This document shows positions 56,912 through 64,000 of a DNA stretch of 64,000 nt, one piece after another. Made by a program: the position numbers and the translations under genes. Position 1 is the first letter of the stretch. Every line of letters begins with the position of its first letter. Source of the DNA: Granulosicoccaceae sp. 1_MG-2023 (GTDB taxonomy: Bacteria > Pseudomonadota > Gammaproteobacteria > Granulosicoccales > Granulosicoccaceae). The notes beneath the pieces are model-generated. The model did not search any database. It saw only the letters and a program-made list of their open reading frames with translations, and was not told where the DNA came from. The stretch spans positions 62,001 through 126,000 of the forward strand of contig JAUOPI010000010.1 in NCBI GenBank assembly GCA_030546905.1, in the 5' to 3' direction.

Positions 56912-58414
56912 ATGAGTAAAGAAATTCTTCTGGTTGTTGATGCGGTTTCGAACGAAAAAGGCGTTGAAGAGGAAATTATCTTCGGTGCGCTCGAAGCTGC
57001 GCTGGCCTCGGCCACACGCAAAAAATACGCGATGGATATAGACGTACGTGTGGACATCAACCGCAATACCGGTGACTACCTGACTTACCGTCGTTGGGAA
57101 GTGGTCGCTGATGATGCCGAGCAGGAGTTTCCTCTGCGTCAGATGTCGCTGAGTGCTGCCCGCGAAGATAAAGACGACATCGAAGTCGGTGAGTTTGTCG
57201 AAGAGCAAATCGAATCGGTTGAGTTCGGCCGTATTGCTGCCCAGGCCGCCAAACAGGTGATCGTGCAGAAAGTACGCGAAGCCGAGCGTGCACGGGTTGT
57301 AGAAGCTTTTAAAGGCCGTGTAGGCGAGCCGGTCATGGGTATAGTCAAACGCACCGAGCGCAACGGTGTGTATATTGACCTTGGCAACAACACCGAGGCC
57401 TATATCCCGCGTGAGGATATGATTCCGCGTGAACCGCTGCGTCCGGGTGACCGGGTGCGGGGTTTTCTTAAGGATGTTCGTTCCGAACAGCGTGGCCCGC
57501 AGTTGTTTGTCAGCCGTACCGCGCCTGAATTTCTGGTTGAATTGTTTAAACTGGAAGTGCCGGAAGTCGGCCAGGGCGTGATCGAGATCATGGGCGCGGC
57601 CCGTGATCCGGGTGCCAGAGCAAAAATCGCGGTACGTTCCAATGATCCGCGCCTCGATCCTGTCGGTGCCTGTGTTGGTATGCGCGGTTCGCGTGTGCAG
57701 ACCGTCTCGAATGAATTGGGCGGCGAGCGGATTGATATTATCCTGTGGGATGAGAACCCCGCGCAGTTCGTGATCAACGCGATGGCGCCGGCGGAAGTGA
57801 AGTCCATCGTTGTCGATGAAGACTCACACAGCATGAATATAGCGGTCGAAGCGAGCAAACTGTCGCTGGCGATCGGCCGTGGCGGACAAAACATCCGCCT
57901 GGCAAGTGAGCTTACCCAATGGGAGCTCAATGTTATGGACGAGGAAAGTGCCGAGCAGCGTCGTGAAAGCGAAGCCCGCGAGTACGTCGAGCTGTTTATG
58001 GCGCAGTTGGATGTAGACGAAGAAGTGGCGCAGATCCTGGTCCAGGAAGGTTTTATCAGTGTCGAGGAAGTGGCCTACGTGCCCTATCAGGAACTGCTCG
58101 ATATTGAAGAATTCGACGAGGATATCGTCAACGAACTGCGCAGCCGTGCGCAGGACGCGTTGTTAACCAAAGCGATCGCCAGCGAGGAAGAAATCGATGG
58201 TGGAGCTCCCGAAGAAGCGCTGCGCACGCTTGAGGGCATGGATGACACGCTGGCATTTGCAGTAGCTGCAAAAGGCGTAAAATCGCTGGATGACTTTGCT
58301 GAATTGTCCGTTGACGAGTTGATGGAATTCGAGGGCATGGATGAAGAGCGCGCAGGCAAACTGATTATGAAGGCACGAGAGCACTGGTTTGACGAAGACC
58401 AAGACAGCGAATAG
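56912..58414 (+). CDS. nusA: transcription termination/antitermination factor NusA
   Basis: NusA (500 residues, E. coli 495) binds RNA polymerase and RNA to control pausing, termination and antitermination. The N-terminal polymerase-binding domain is followed by S1 ([23 protein letters not shown], quoted in part), two KH domains ([39 protein letters not shown]) and two acidic C-terminal repeats (AR1/AR2, about 370-500). No part is missing. Confidence 0.98.
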   Translation: MSKEILLVVDAVSNEKGVEEEIIFGALEAALASATRKKYAMDIDVRVDINRNTGDYLTYRRWEVVADDAEQEFPLRQMSLSAAREDKDDIEVGEFVEEQIESVEFGRIAAQAAKQVIVQKVREAERARVVEAFKGRVGEPVMGIVKRTERNGVYIDLGNNTEAYIPREDMIPREPLRPGDRVRGFLKDVRSEQRGPQLFVSRTAPEFLVELFKLEVPEVGQGVIEIMGAARDPGARAKIAVRSNDPRLDPVGACVGMRGSRVQTVSNELGGERIDIILWDENPAQFVINAMAPAEVKSIVVDEDSHSMNIAVEASKLSLAIGRGGQNIRLASELTQWELNVMDEESAEQRRESEAREYVELFMAQLDVDEEVAQILVQEGFISVEEVAYVPYQELLDIEEFDEDIVNELRSRAQDALLTKAIASEEEIDGGAPEEALRTLEGMDDTLAFAVAAKGVKSLDDFAELSVDELMEFEGMDEERAGKLIMKAREHWFDEDQDSE

Positions 58415-58435
58415 GTGCCGGAGGGTTAACAGGTA

Positions 58436-61018
58436 ATGGCAGAAGTCACAGTAAAACAACTGGCGCAGGTCGTCGGTACACCGGTAGACAAGTTGCTCGT
58501 GCAACTTGGTGAGGCCGGTGTGAAAAAATCCAGCGAATCAGACGCGATCTCCGATGAGGAGAAACAAAAGCTGTTAACGCACCTTCGTCGCTCTCACGGA
58601 AAGGACGAATCCGCCGCCGGACGCAAGATCACCCTGCGACGCAAAAGCGTCAGCGAGATCAAGGTTGACCCCTCCGGGCGCAAGACAGTCAATGTCGAAG
58701 TCCGTGGTCGCCGCACCTACGTCAAACGTGCCGAATCGGTAAGCGAAGACGATCAGCAGCGTTCACAGGAGAAACTCTCCGAGCTCGAGCGCAAGCAGCG
58801 GGAAATGGCTGAGCTTGAAGCCAAACGCATCGCCGCCGAAGAGGCCAAGCGACGCGAACAGGAAGAGAAGCTCAAAGCCAAAGAACAGGAAGAAGAAGCG
58901 CGCCGCCGCGCCGAAGAGGAAGAGGCGGCACGTCTGAAAGCCGAGAAAGAAGCCGCGGAAGAAGCGCAGAAAATCGCCGAAGCCGAAGCAGAATTGGCGC
59001 GTAACGCCGCTGTTGCAGGGCGACCCGCCAAAGAAGCGCCGGCAAAAGCCAAAGCGCCTGCCAAGCCGTCCAAGGCCCCGGTCAAATCCGCAAGAAGCGA
59101 CAACGGCGACGGCAAACCCGCGCGCGGTCGCAGCCAGCTGCATGTCAGCAAAGGCCGTAACGCCGGCGCCAATAAGCGTCGCGGCAAACCGGTTCGCGGT
59201 GGTGGACGTCGTGCAGCCGGTGACGGCAAACACGGTTTCGAAAAACCGGTCACACCGGTGTCCCGCGAAGTTGCGGTGCCTGAAACCATTACTGTCTCCG
59301 AGTTGGCCAATCGCATGGCGATCAAGGCCGCGGAAGTGATCAAAACGCTGATGAAAATGGGCGTTATGGCCACGATTAACCAGCCGCTGGATCAGGACAC
59401 TGCAACCTTGGTGGTTGAAGAAATGGGCCACACGGTTCGCCTCACCAGCAGCAACGATGACGAGCAGGCGCTGGCCGAGAAAGTCATCGGCAGCCGTGAA
59501 GGCGACGAAGTACCGCGTCCGCCGGTCGTGACTGTGATGGGTCACGTCGACCACGGTAAAACCTCACTGCTCGATTACATCCGCAAATCACGCGTTGCTT
59601 CCGGCGAGGCCGGCGGTATCACCCAGCATATCGGTGCCTATCACGTCGAGACTGACAAAGGCGTTATTACCTTTCTCGATACACCCGGACACGCGGCGTT
59701 TACTGCCATGCGTTCACGGGGCGCGCAGAGTACGGATATCGTTATTCTGATTGTGGCGGCCGATGACGGTGTTATGCCGCAGACGGTTGAAGCGATCCAG
59801 CACGCCCGCGCAGCGGAAGTGCCGATTATTGTCGCCGTCAACAAGATGGACAAAGAGGGCGCGGATCCGGAGCGGGTCAAAAACGAATTGTCGCAGCACG
59901 AGATTCTCCCGGAAGACTGGGGCGGCGATGTGATGTTTGTGCCGATCTCAGCGCACACCGGTCAGGGTATCGAAGAACTGCTGGAAGCGATCTCGCTGCA
60001 GGCTGAAGTGCTCGAGCTCAAAGCGCCGGATACCGGCAATGCCAGTGGCGTTGTTATCGAAGCCGCTCTTGACCGTGGCCGCGGTCCGGTTGCCACTGTA
60101 CTCGTGCAATCGGGTTGCCTGAAAAAAGGCGATCACATTCTTTGCGGTCAGGAATTCGGCCGCGTGCGCGCCATGTTCGATGAGAACGGCCAACAGGTCG
60201 AAGAGGCCGGTCCCTCGATTCCGGTGCAGTTGCTGGGTCTGGGCAGTACGCCTGAAGCCGGTGATGAGTTCCTGGTTGCCGAAGACGAAAAAGCCGCACG
60301 TGATCTGGCCGAACTGCGTCAGAGCAAGAAACGCAATACCCGTCTCGCCGAACGCAAACCGGCTAAATTCGACGATGTCTTCTCGCAGATGGCGGAAAAT
60401 GACCGCGCTGAAGTGAAGGTCTTTGTTAAAGCCGATGTGCGCGGTAGTTATGAGGCGCTGAAAGATTCGCTGGAACGCATGTCCACTGACGAAGTCTCGA
60501 TCCGTGTGATCGGCGGCGGTGTCGGCGGCATCACCGAATCCGATGCCAACCTGGCAGCCGCTTCCGGTGCCTTGCTGATCGGCTTCAACACCCGTGCGGA
60601 TAATGCCGCGCGTAAGGTCATCGCCGAACAGGATGTGCAGCTGCAGTATTTCAGCGTTATCTACGAAGCGATCGATCTGGTCAAACAAATGGCCGGTGGT
60701 CTGCTTGCGCCGGAGATTCAGGAGCGCATTATCGGTCTGGCCGAGGTGAAGGAAGTCTTCAAATCGCCCAAGTTCGGTCAGATTGCCGGTAGTATCGTCA
60801 CCGACGGTGTGGTCAAACGCGATCAGCCGATCCGCGTTCTGCGCGACAACGTGGTGATCTTCGAAGGTGAGCTTGAATCACTGCGCCGCTTTAAAGACGA
60901 CGTCTCGGAAGTGCGCATGGGTACCGAATGCGGTATAGGTGTGAAAAACTACACCGATGTGCGCCCCGGTGACCAGATCGAAGTTTACGAACGTAAGGAG
61001 GTCGCGCGCACGCTGTAA
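58436..61018 (+). CDS. infB: translation initiation factor IF-2
   Basis: IF-2 (860 residues) is the GTPase that places initiator tRNA on the 30S subunit. The N-terminal IF2_N domain ([20 protein letters not shown]) is followed by a long charged helical linker rich in Glu, Lys and Ala (about 100-230), a second IF2_N-like segment and the G domain with [13 protein letters not shown] and NKMDKEGAD; domains II-IV follow. Internal starts that give shorter IF-2 forms in E. coli may exist here but cannot be assigned. Confidence 0.98.
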   Translation: MAEVTVKQLAQVVGTPVDKLLVQLGEAGVKKSSESDAISDEEKQKLLTHLRRSHGKDESAAGRKITLRRKSVSEIKVDPSGRKTVNVEVRGRRTYVKRAESVSEDDQQRSQEKLSELERKQREMAELEAKRIAAEEAKRREQEEKLKAKEQEEEARRRAEEEEAARLKAEKEAAEEAQKIAEAEAELARNAAVAGRPAKEAPAKAKAPAKPSKAPVKSARSDNGDGKPARGRSQLHVSKGRNAGANKRRGKPVRGGGRRAAGDGKHGFEKPVTPVSREVAVPETITVSELANRMAIKAAEVIKTLMKMGVMATINQPLDQDTATLVVEEMGHTVRLTSSNDDEQALAEKVIGSREGDEVPRPPVVTVMGHVDHGKTSLLDYIRKSRVASGEAGGITQHIGAYHVETDKGVITFLDTPGHAAFTAMRSRGAQSTDIVILIVAADDGVMPQTVEAIQHARAAEVPIIVAVNKMDKEGADPERVKNELSQHEILPEDWGGDVMFVPISAHTGQGIEELLEAISLQAEVLELKAPDTGNASGVVIEAALDRGRGPVATVLVQSGCLKKGDHILCGQEFGRVRAMFDENGQQVEEAGPSIPVQLLGLGSTPEAGDEFLVAEDEKAARDLAELRQSKKRNTRLAERKPAKFDDVFSQMAENDRAEVKVFVKADVRGSYEALKDSLERMSTDEVSIRVIGGGVGGITESDANLAAASGALLIGFNTRADNAARKVIAEQDVQLQYFSVIYEAIDLVKQMAGGLLAPEIQERIIGLAEVKEVFKSPKFGQIAGSIVTDGVVKRDQPIRVLRDNVVIFEGELESLRRFKDDVSEVRMGTECGIGVKNYTDVRPGDQIEVYERKEVARTL

Positions 61019-61039
61019 CAGCGTGTGTGCGGTACTCAT

Positions 61040-61417
61040 ATGGCCAGGGATTACCCACGCAGCTACAGGGTAGCTGATCAGATTCAACGGGAGCTGTCGG
61101 ATCTTCTGCGTACAGAGCTGAAAGATCCGCGGGTCTCGCCGTTTCTGACCATCTCGTCGGTGGAGGTCAATCGCGACCTCTCGGTGGCGAAGATTTATTA
61201 CACGGTGATCCGCGAGGAAGACCGTGCCGATACCGTAGAAGCGCTCGGTGAGGACACCGGCTATATCCGCAAACTGCTGTCCAAACGCATGTCCATGCGC
61301 TCGGTTCCGCAGTTGCGTTTTTTCTACGACACCAGTCTTGAAGAAGGTTCGCGTATGTCACGTTTGATCGACGACGCGGTGCGTTCCAATTCCACTCCGG
61401 AGGACGGCGAGAGTTAA
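61040..61417 (+). CDS. rbfA: 30S ribosome-binding factor A
   Basis: RbfA (125 residues, E. coli 133) binds the 16S 5' helix for cold-sensitive 30S maturation. The KH-like core is MARDYPRSYRVADQIQREL, then LKDPRVSPFLTISSVEVNRDLS and LRFFYDTSLEEG. A GTG at 61025 is in frame, but ATG 61040 gives the family start. Neither has a strong ribosome-binding site; translation may be coupled to infB, whose stop is 21 bp away. Confidence 0.94.
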   Translation: MARDYPRSYRVADQIQRELSDLLRTELKDPRVSPFLTISSVEVNRDLSVAKIYYTVIREEDRADTVEALGEDTGYIRKLLSKRMSMRSVPQLRFFYDTSLEEGSRMSRLIDDAVRSNSTPEDGES

Positions 61418-61435
61418 TCGCTGTCTTTTCTGTTT

Positions 61436-62356
61436 ATGGCCCGTAAAAAGGACCGCGGCAGAGTCGTGAACGGCATTCTGTTGCTGGAAAAACCCCTCAA
61501 CCTGTCCAGCAACAAAGCGTTGCAGGCTGCCAAGCAGATTTTCGATGCACGCAAGGCCGGCCATACCGGCAGTCTCGATCCGCTCGCGACCGGTATGCTG
61601 CCGCTTTGTTTCGGCGAAGCGACCAAAGTGTCAGGTCTGCTGCTCGACGCTGATAAGACCTACGAAACAGACGCTTTCTTCGGCGAGACCCGCAGCACCG
61701 GTGATCGCGAAGGGGAGATTCTGCAACAGCGTGCGCCCGGTGAGTTCGACGCGGAGCGCTTCGACGACGTCCTGCGCCGCTTCGTCGGTGAGATTTCCCA
61801 GGTGCCGCCGATGTATTCGGCACTCAAGAAAGACGGTAAGGCGCTCTACAAGCTGGCCCGTAAAGGTCTGGATGTGGAGCGTGAAGCGCGTCGGGTAAGC
61901 ATTCGCGAGCTCAGCATACTGGCGGTCGACTGGCCGCGGGTCAGTTTGCGCGTGCGTTGTTCCAAGGGCACCTATATCCGCACTCTGGTCGAAGATATCG
62001 GTGAGGCGCTCGGTTGCGGCGCGCACGTGGCGCGTTTGCACCGGCAAATGGCCGGCCCTTTTGACGGGCAGCCGACCTATAGCCTGGAGGCTTTGCAGGC
62101 GATTGCCGCCCAGGGCGGGCAGGGTGCGCTGGACGCCTTGCTGCTGGCGCCGGATATTGCTTTGCAGAACTACCCGAGGGTGGCGCTGTTGCCCGGCGAG
62201 GAAGAATATTTTCTGGCCGGACGGACTTTGCCGGCGCCGGCGGGTCTGCCACAGGTGCCGGCCTTTCGCGTCTACACAAGCGGCGATCGTTTTCTCGGCC
62301 TCGGGGAATTCGCCGGTAACGCGCAGATCAAGCCACAGCGGGTCTTTAACCTGTAA
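61436..62356 (+). CDS. truB: tRNA pseudouridine-55 synthase
   Basis: TruB (306 residues, E. coli 314) makes pseudouridine 55 in tRNA T arms and also acts as an RNA chaperone. The catalytic Asp is in HTGSLDPLATGMLP, and VPPMYSALKKDGKALYKLAR and LRVRCSKGTYIRTL are diagnostic. A C-terminal PUA-like domain ends at QRVFNL. It starts 18 bp after rbfA. Confidence 0.97.
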   Translation: MARKKDRGRVVNGILLLEKPLNLSSNKALQAAKQIFDARKAGHTGSLDPLATGMLPLCFGEATKVSGLLLDADKTYETDAFFGETRSTGDREGEILQQRAPGEFDAERFDDVLRRFVGEISQVPPMYSALKKDGKALYKLARKGLDVEREARRVSIRELSILAVDWPRVSLRVRCSKGTYIRTLVEDIGEALGCGAHVARLHRQMAGPFDGQPTYSLEALQAIAAQGGQGALDALLLAPDIALQNYPRVALLPGEEEYFLAGRTLPAPAGLPQVPAFRVYTSGDRFLGLGEFAGNAQIKPQRVFNL

Positions 62357-62440
62357 GCGGATTGGCCCGGGAGCGGCTTTGTTATTGCTTTGCAAGGCGC
62401 AGTGAGTACAGGGCGGCTTTTTCGGGGGCTGCTGCGGTGC

Positions 62441-62486
62441 TATACTTTGCCTGTTTTATGCGCGGCCCTTAAAGGTCGCTTTTTTT
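62441..62486 (+). promoter_or_regulatory. putative -10 element and hairpin-T terminator before rpsO
   Basis: TATACT (62441-62446) could be a -10 element, though no good -35 is 17 bp upstream. A 6-bp stem with one G:T pair (62462-62467 with 62474-62479) and seven T (62480-62486) follows, resembling an intrinsic terminator after truB. rpsO starts 64 bp later. Confidence 0.5.
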
Positions 62487-62549
62487 CATACCCGTTTCTG
62501 CTTCCATATCGCGGATCCGGGCGTATCTATCATGATTGGAGAGAAATCA

Positions 62550-62822
62550 ATGTCTTGTTTGTCTGCTGAGCAGAAAGCTGCGATCGTTAAAGAATACCAA
62601 CTGGATGCAACTGACACAGGTTCACCGGAAGTTCAGGTTGCACTGCTGACTGCCCGTATCGTTCATCTGACCGAACACTTCAAATCTCATACACACGACC
62701 ATCACTCCCGCCGGGGCCTGCTGCGTATGGTTAACCAGCGCCGTAAATTGCTGGATTACCTGAAAGGCAAAAATCAGGAGCGTTACACGAACCTGATCCA
62801 GCGTCTGGGTCTGCGCCGTTAA
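62550..62822 (+). CDS. rpsO: 30S ribosomal protein S15
   Basis: S15 (90 residues, E. coli 89) binds the 16S central domain and joins subunits. The sequence [20 protein letters not shown] and [20 protein letters not shown] is typical, ending [13 protein letters not shown]. An ATG at 62532 is in frame, but GGAGAG seven bases before ATG 62550 and the family length fix the start. The next gene, pnp, starts 22 bases after the stop. Confidence 0.97.
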   Translation: MSCLSAEQKAAIVKEYQLDATDTGSPEVQVALLTARIVHLTEHFKSHTHDHHSRRGLLRMVNQRRKLLDYLKGKNQERYTNLIQRLGLRR

Positions 62823-62843
62823 TCCTCTCTAACAGGAATTACT

Positions 62844-64000
62844 GTGACTTCATTTACCAAACAATTTCAGTACGGGGAGCAGATCGTTACGCTGCAAACC
62901 GGCGAAGTAGCACGCCAGGCCAGCTGCGCGGTTATCGCCAGCATGGGCGATACGGTTGTGCTGGTTAGCGCGGTGGGCCGCAAAGAGGCGGCCCCCGGAG
63001 CGGATTTTTTTCCGCTGACGATTAACTACCAGGAGCGTACCTACGCTGCGGGTAAAATCCCCGGTGGCTTCTTCAAGCGCGAAGGTCGTCCGAGCGAAGC
63101 GGAAACGCTGACCGCGCGGCTGATCGACCGTCCGCTGCGTCCGCTCTTTCCGAAAGGCTTCCGTAACGAAGTTCAGGTTATCGCCACGGTGGTTTCTGTC
63201 GATCCTGAGATCGAGCCGGATATCGTTGCGATGATCGGTGCATCGGCAGCCGTGACCATCTCCGGTATGCCGTTTGCCGGCCCGATCGGTGGCGCGCGTG
63301 TCGGTTACATCGACGGCCAGTACGTGCTTAACCCGGCACGTTCGGCGATGGAAAACTCCAAGCTTGACCTGGTGGTAGCCGGTACTGACAAGGCCGTGCT
63401 GATGGTTGAGTCCGAAGCCGAAGTGCTCTCCGAGCAGGTGATGCTGGACGCGGTTGTGTTCGGTCACGAAGCCATGCAAGTGGCTATCACCGCCATCAAG
63501 GAACTGGCTGCCGAAGTTGGCAACCCGGCCTGGGAATGGACCGCACCGGAAGCCAATGAAGAGCTCGAAGCTGCAGTTAAAGCTGAAGTTGAAGCCGATC
63601 TGACCGCCGCTTACGGTATTGCTGAGAAGCAGGCCCGTTACGACCGTATCGGTGAAGTCCGCGACGCGCTCGTTGCCAAGCTGGCGGCCGCTGAAGGTGA
63701 AGAAGGTTACAGTGAAGCGGACGTTAAAAACGCGTTTGCCAAGCTCGAGAAAGCCATTGTTCGTGGTCGGATTCTGGCCGGCGAAAAACGTATCGATGGC
63801 CGTGATACCCGTACGGTTCGTCCGATCTCGGTTCAGACCGGCGTTCTGCCGCGTACCCACGGTTCCGCGCTGTTTACACGTGGCGAAACCCAGGCGCTGG
63901 TTACCGCCACGCTGGGTACCACCCGTGATGCGCAGATTATCGACTCGCTGATGGGTGAGTACCGTGATGCATTTATGCTGCATTACAACTTCCCGCCGTA
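62844..64000 (+). CDS. pnp: polyribonucleotide nucleotidyltransferase (PNPase), 5' part
   Basis: The frame from GTG 62844 runs open to the window end (about 385 codons; full PNPase is near 700). It begins [20 protein letters not shown] and has the first RNase PH core ([51 protein letters not shown]), the helical domain and the start of the second core ([12 protein letters not shown]). AGGA lies seven bases before the GTG. It shares a transcript with rpsO. PNPase degrades and tails RNA in the cytoplasm and in the degradosome. Confidence 0.97.
   Translation, partial: MTSFTKQFQYGEQIVTLQTGEVARQASCAVIASMGDTVVLVSAVGRKEAAPGADFFPLTINYQERTYAAGKIPGGFFKREGRPSEAETLTARLIDRPLRPLFPKGFRNEVQVIATVVSVDPEIEPDIVAMIGASAAVTISGMPFAGPIGGARVGYIDGQYVLNPARSAMENSKLDLVVAGTDKAVLMVESEAEVLSEQVMLDAVVFGHEAMQVAITAIKELAAEVGNPAWEWTAPEANEELEAAVKAEVEADLTAAYGIAEKQARYDRIGEVRDALVAKLAAAEGEEGYSEADVKNAFAKLEKAIVRGRILAGEKRIDGRDTRTVRPISVQTGVLPRTHGSALFTRGETQALVTATLGTTRDAQIIDSLMGEYRDAFMLHYNFPP

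Noticed and set aside
62850-63983. 377-codon open frame on the minus strand at the right edge
   Set aside because: The plus strand here encodes clear PNPase motifs from GTG 62844; the minus frame is a shadow.

Overview
The window looks like a chromosomal segment of a marine or brackish gammaproteobacterium with moderately high G+C. The basis is the gene content: a six-gene Na+-translocating NADH:quinone reductase operon followed by apbE and nqrM, a carA-DUF465-carB-greA operon of pseudomonad type, the conserved order ftsH-folP-glmM-tpiA-secG-tRNA-Leu-tRNA-fMet-rimP-nusA-infB-rbfA-truB-rpsO-pnp, and a 'marine proteobacterial' dedicated sortase locus. The genus cannot be fixed from the sequence alone. 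Almost every gene is intact; only pnp is cut, by the right window edge.

Layout. 1-8.8 kb: a two-gene accessory module on the + strand, bounded on the left by a strong terminator. It holds a 2164-residue SF2 helicase with zinc clusters, a DUF1998-type C-terminal part and a Vsr/PD-(D/E)XK-like segment, followed 1 bp later by a UvrD-type SF1 helicase with a RelE/ParE-like N-terminus. This is the best candidate for an undescribed (probably anti-phage) system. 8.9-14.1 kb: yigZ, an S41 lipoprotein protease, a degenerate GGDEF/EAL protein and two small membrane proteins. 14.2-23.3 kb: glycogen metabolism, malQ-glgB-glgA-glgP divergent from glgC. 23.6-30.8 kb: nqrABCDEF-apbE-nqrM, a respiratory sodium pump with its flavin transferase and iron-site maturation factor. 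30.9-32.5 kb: a CBS-domain protein and two small heat-shock proteins behind a sigma-32-like promoter. 32.6-39 kb: a trypsin-like protease with a GlyGly-CTERM-like tail, then the dedicated sortase system (class GN sortase, VIT/vWA target with its sorting signal, response regulator, histidine kinase). 39-41.4 kb: mepK-like and ldtD-like peptidoglycan enzymes. 41.6-49.6 kb: parE, carA-DUF465-carB-greA with an attenuator-like leader, a DUF2892 membrane protein and yhbY. 49.7-64 kb: rlmE-ftsH, folP-glmM-tpiA-secG, two tRNAs and the nusA-infB translation/transcription operon through pnp.

How the parts work together. The glycogen enzymes make and degrade storage glucan: GlgC supplies ADP-glucose, GlgA elongates, GlgB branches, GlgP phosphorolyses and MalQ rearranges oligosaccharides. 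Nqr couples NADH oxidation to sodium export, ApbE attaches FMN to NqrB and NqrC, and NqrM helps build the NqrD/NqrE iron centre. The sortase locus is a self-contained surface-protein anchoring unit with its own two-component regulator. Several expression signals can be read directly: a promoter-terminator leader before carA, a terminator jammed between ftsH and folP, an inverted-repeat operator over the promoter of the DUF2892 gene, and a very short rpsO-pnp junction.
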